Positions 12,570-12,714 of a stretch of 12,714 nucleotides of DNA are shown here, piece after piece. Numbering within the stretch: the stretch's first letter is position 1; the number at the start of each line of letters is the position of its first letter. This stretch comes from JANYLN01 sp041687575 (lineage in GTDB: Bacteria > Planctomycetota > Phycisphaerae > UBA1845 > JANYLN01), in the NCBI GenBank assembly GCA_041687575.1, contig JAWLBS010000133.1, positions 1-12,714 on the forward strand, read 5' to 3'. The notes beneath the pieces are model-generated. The model was given only the letters and a program-made list of their open reading frames with translations, ran no database searches and was not told the origin of the DNA. A program made the position numbers and the translations under genes.

Positions 12570-12714
12570 TCACAGCGTCCGCTCCAGGGCCTGTGTCCTG
12601 CTCACCCCGCAGCCAAGCGCCTCGATGGTCGAGGGTTTGCCCGTGCAGGACAGCAGCAGGTCTCCCCGGTCCAGGCCGTGACGGAGCAGACTATCTGCCA
12701 GCGCCCGCCCCAGG
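12570..12714 (-). CDS. C-terminal end of an unrecognised protein (N-terminus beyond window edge)
   Basis: An open frame enters from the right edge and runs 47 complete codons to a TGA at 12570-12572. The other frames look less gene-like: one has an early TAG. Codons favour G/C in third position as in the neighbouring genes. The peptide contains RALADSLLRHGLDRGDLLLS and ends EALGCGVSRTQALERTL. It reads as mostly helical with basic residues. I do not recognise the family. It is on the same strand as the hydrolase, 175 bp upstream of it, with a hairpin repeat just after its stop. It could also be a chance frame. Confidence 0.45.
   Translation of the reverse strand, partial: LGRALADSLLRHGLDRGDLLLSCTGKPSTIEALGCGVSRTQALERTL

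Noticed and set aside
1..12714. Transposase, integrase, toxin-antitoxin, defence system, tRNA or rRNA
   Set aside because: I looked on both strands and found no family motifs, tRNA-like cloverleafs or rRNA words. The repeats have no mobilising gene in the window.

Overview
This 12.7-kb, high-GC window looks like chromosomal DNA of a free-living bacterium. My best guess is Planctomycetota (Phycisphaerae or a relative), at moderate confidence. The main reason is the intergenic DNA. It is packed with small hairpin repeats of kinds I remember from planctomycete-like genomes, including one that reads YRSLTVAAR when translated and one of the 'CHPERSEGS' type. A TRAP transporter, an IclR regulator and a stand-alone FAD_oxidored protein fit that guess but do not prove it.

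Layout. Positions 1-5876 are all minus strand, read right to left: an IclR-family regulator (5094-5876), then the TRAP transporter genes dctP (3640-4749), dctQ (2713-3258) and dctM (1382-2716), then the 5' part of an ABC-type solute-binding lipoprotein that runs off the left edge (1-849). Positions 6476-11115 are plus strand: cheW (6476-7000) and a methyl-accepting chemotaxis protein (7071-9155), closed by a strong UUCG-tetraloop terminator (9185-9214), then a FAD-dependent oxidoreductase (9526-11115) with its own promoter-like sequence. The right end is minus strand: an alpha/beta-hydrolase lipoprotein (11540-12394) and the last 47 codons of an unrecognised gene that enters from the right edge (12570-12714).

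How the genes may work together. The TRAP system is a periplasmic binding lipoprotein plus two membrane subunits and probably imports an organic acid. The upstream IclR regulator is its natural candidate controller. The partial solute-binding protein suggests a second, ABC-type uptake system next door. CheW and the chemoreceptor form a sensor module that must use a CheA kinase encoded elsewhere. The oxidoreductase and hydrolase have recognisable folds but no assignable substrate.

The genes themselves are ordinary. The unusual part is the repeats: a 110-bp inverted pair (92% identical by hand count) encloses dctQM, repeats split dctP from dctQ by 381 bp, the dctP stop codon lies inside one repeat, and several families nest together at 11116-11539. 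I found no CRISPR array, tRNA, rRNA, transposase gene or defence system.
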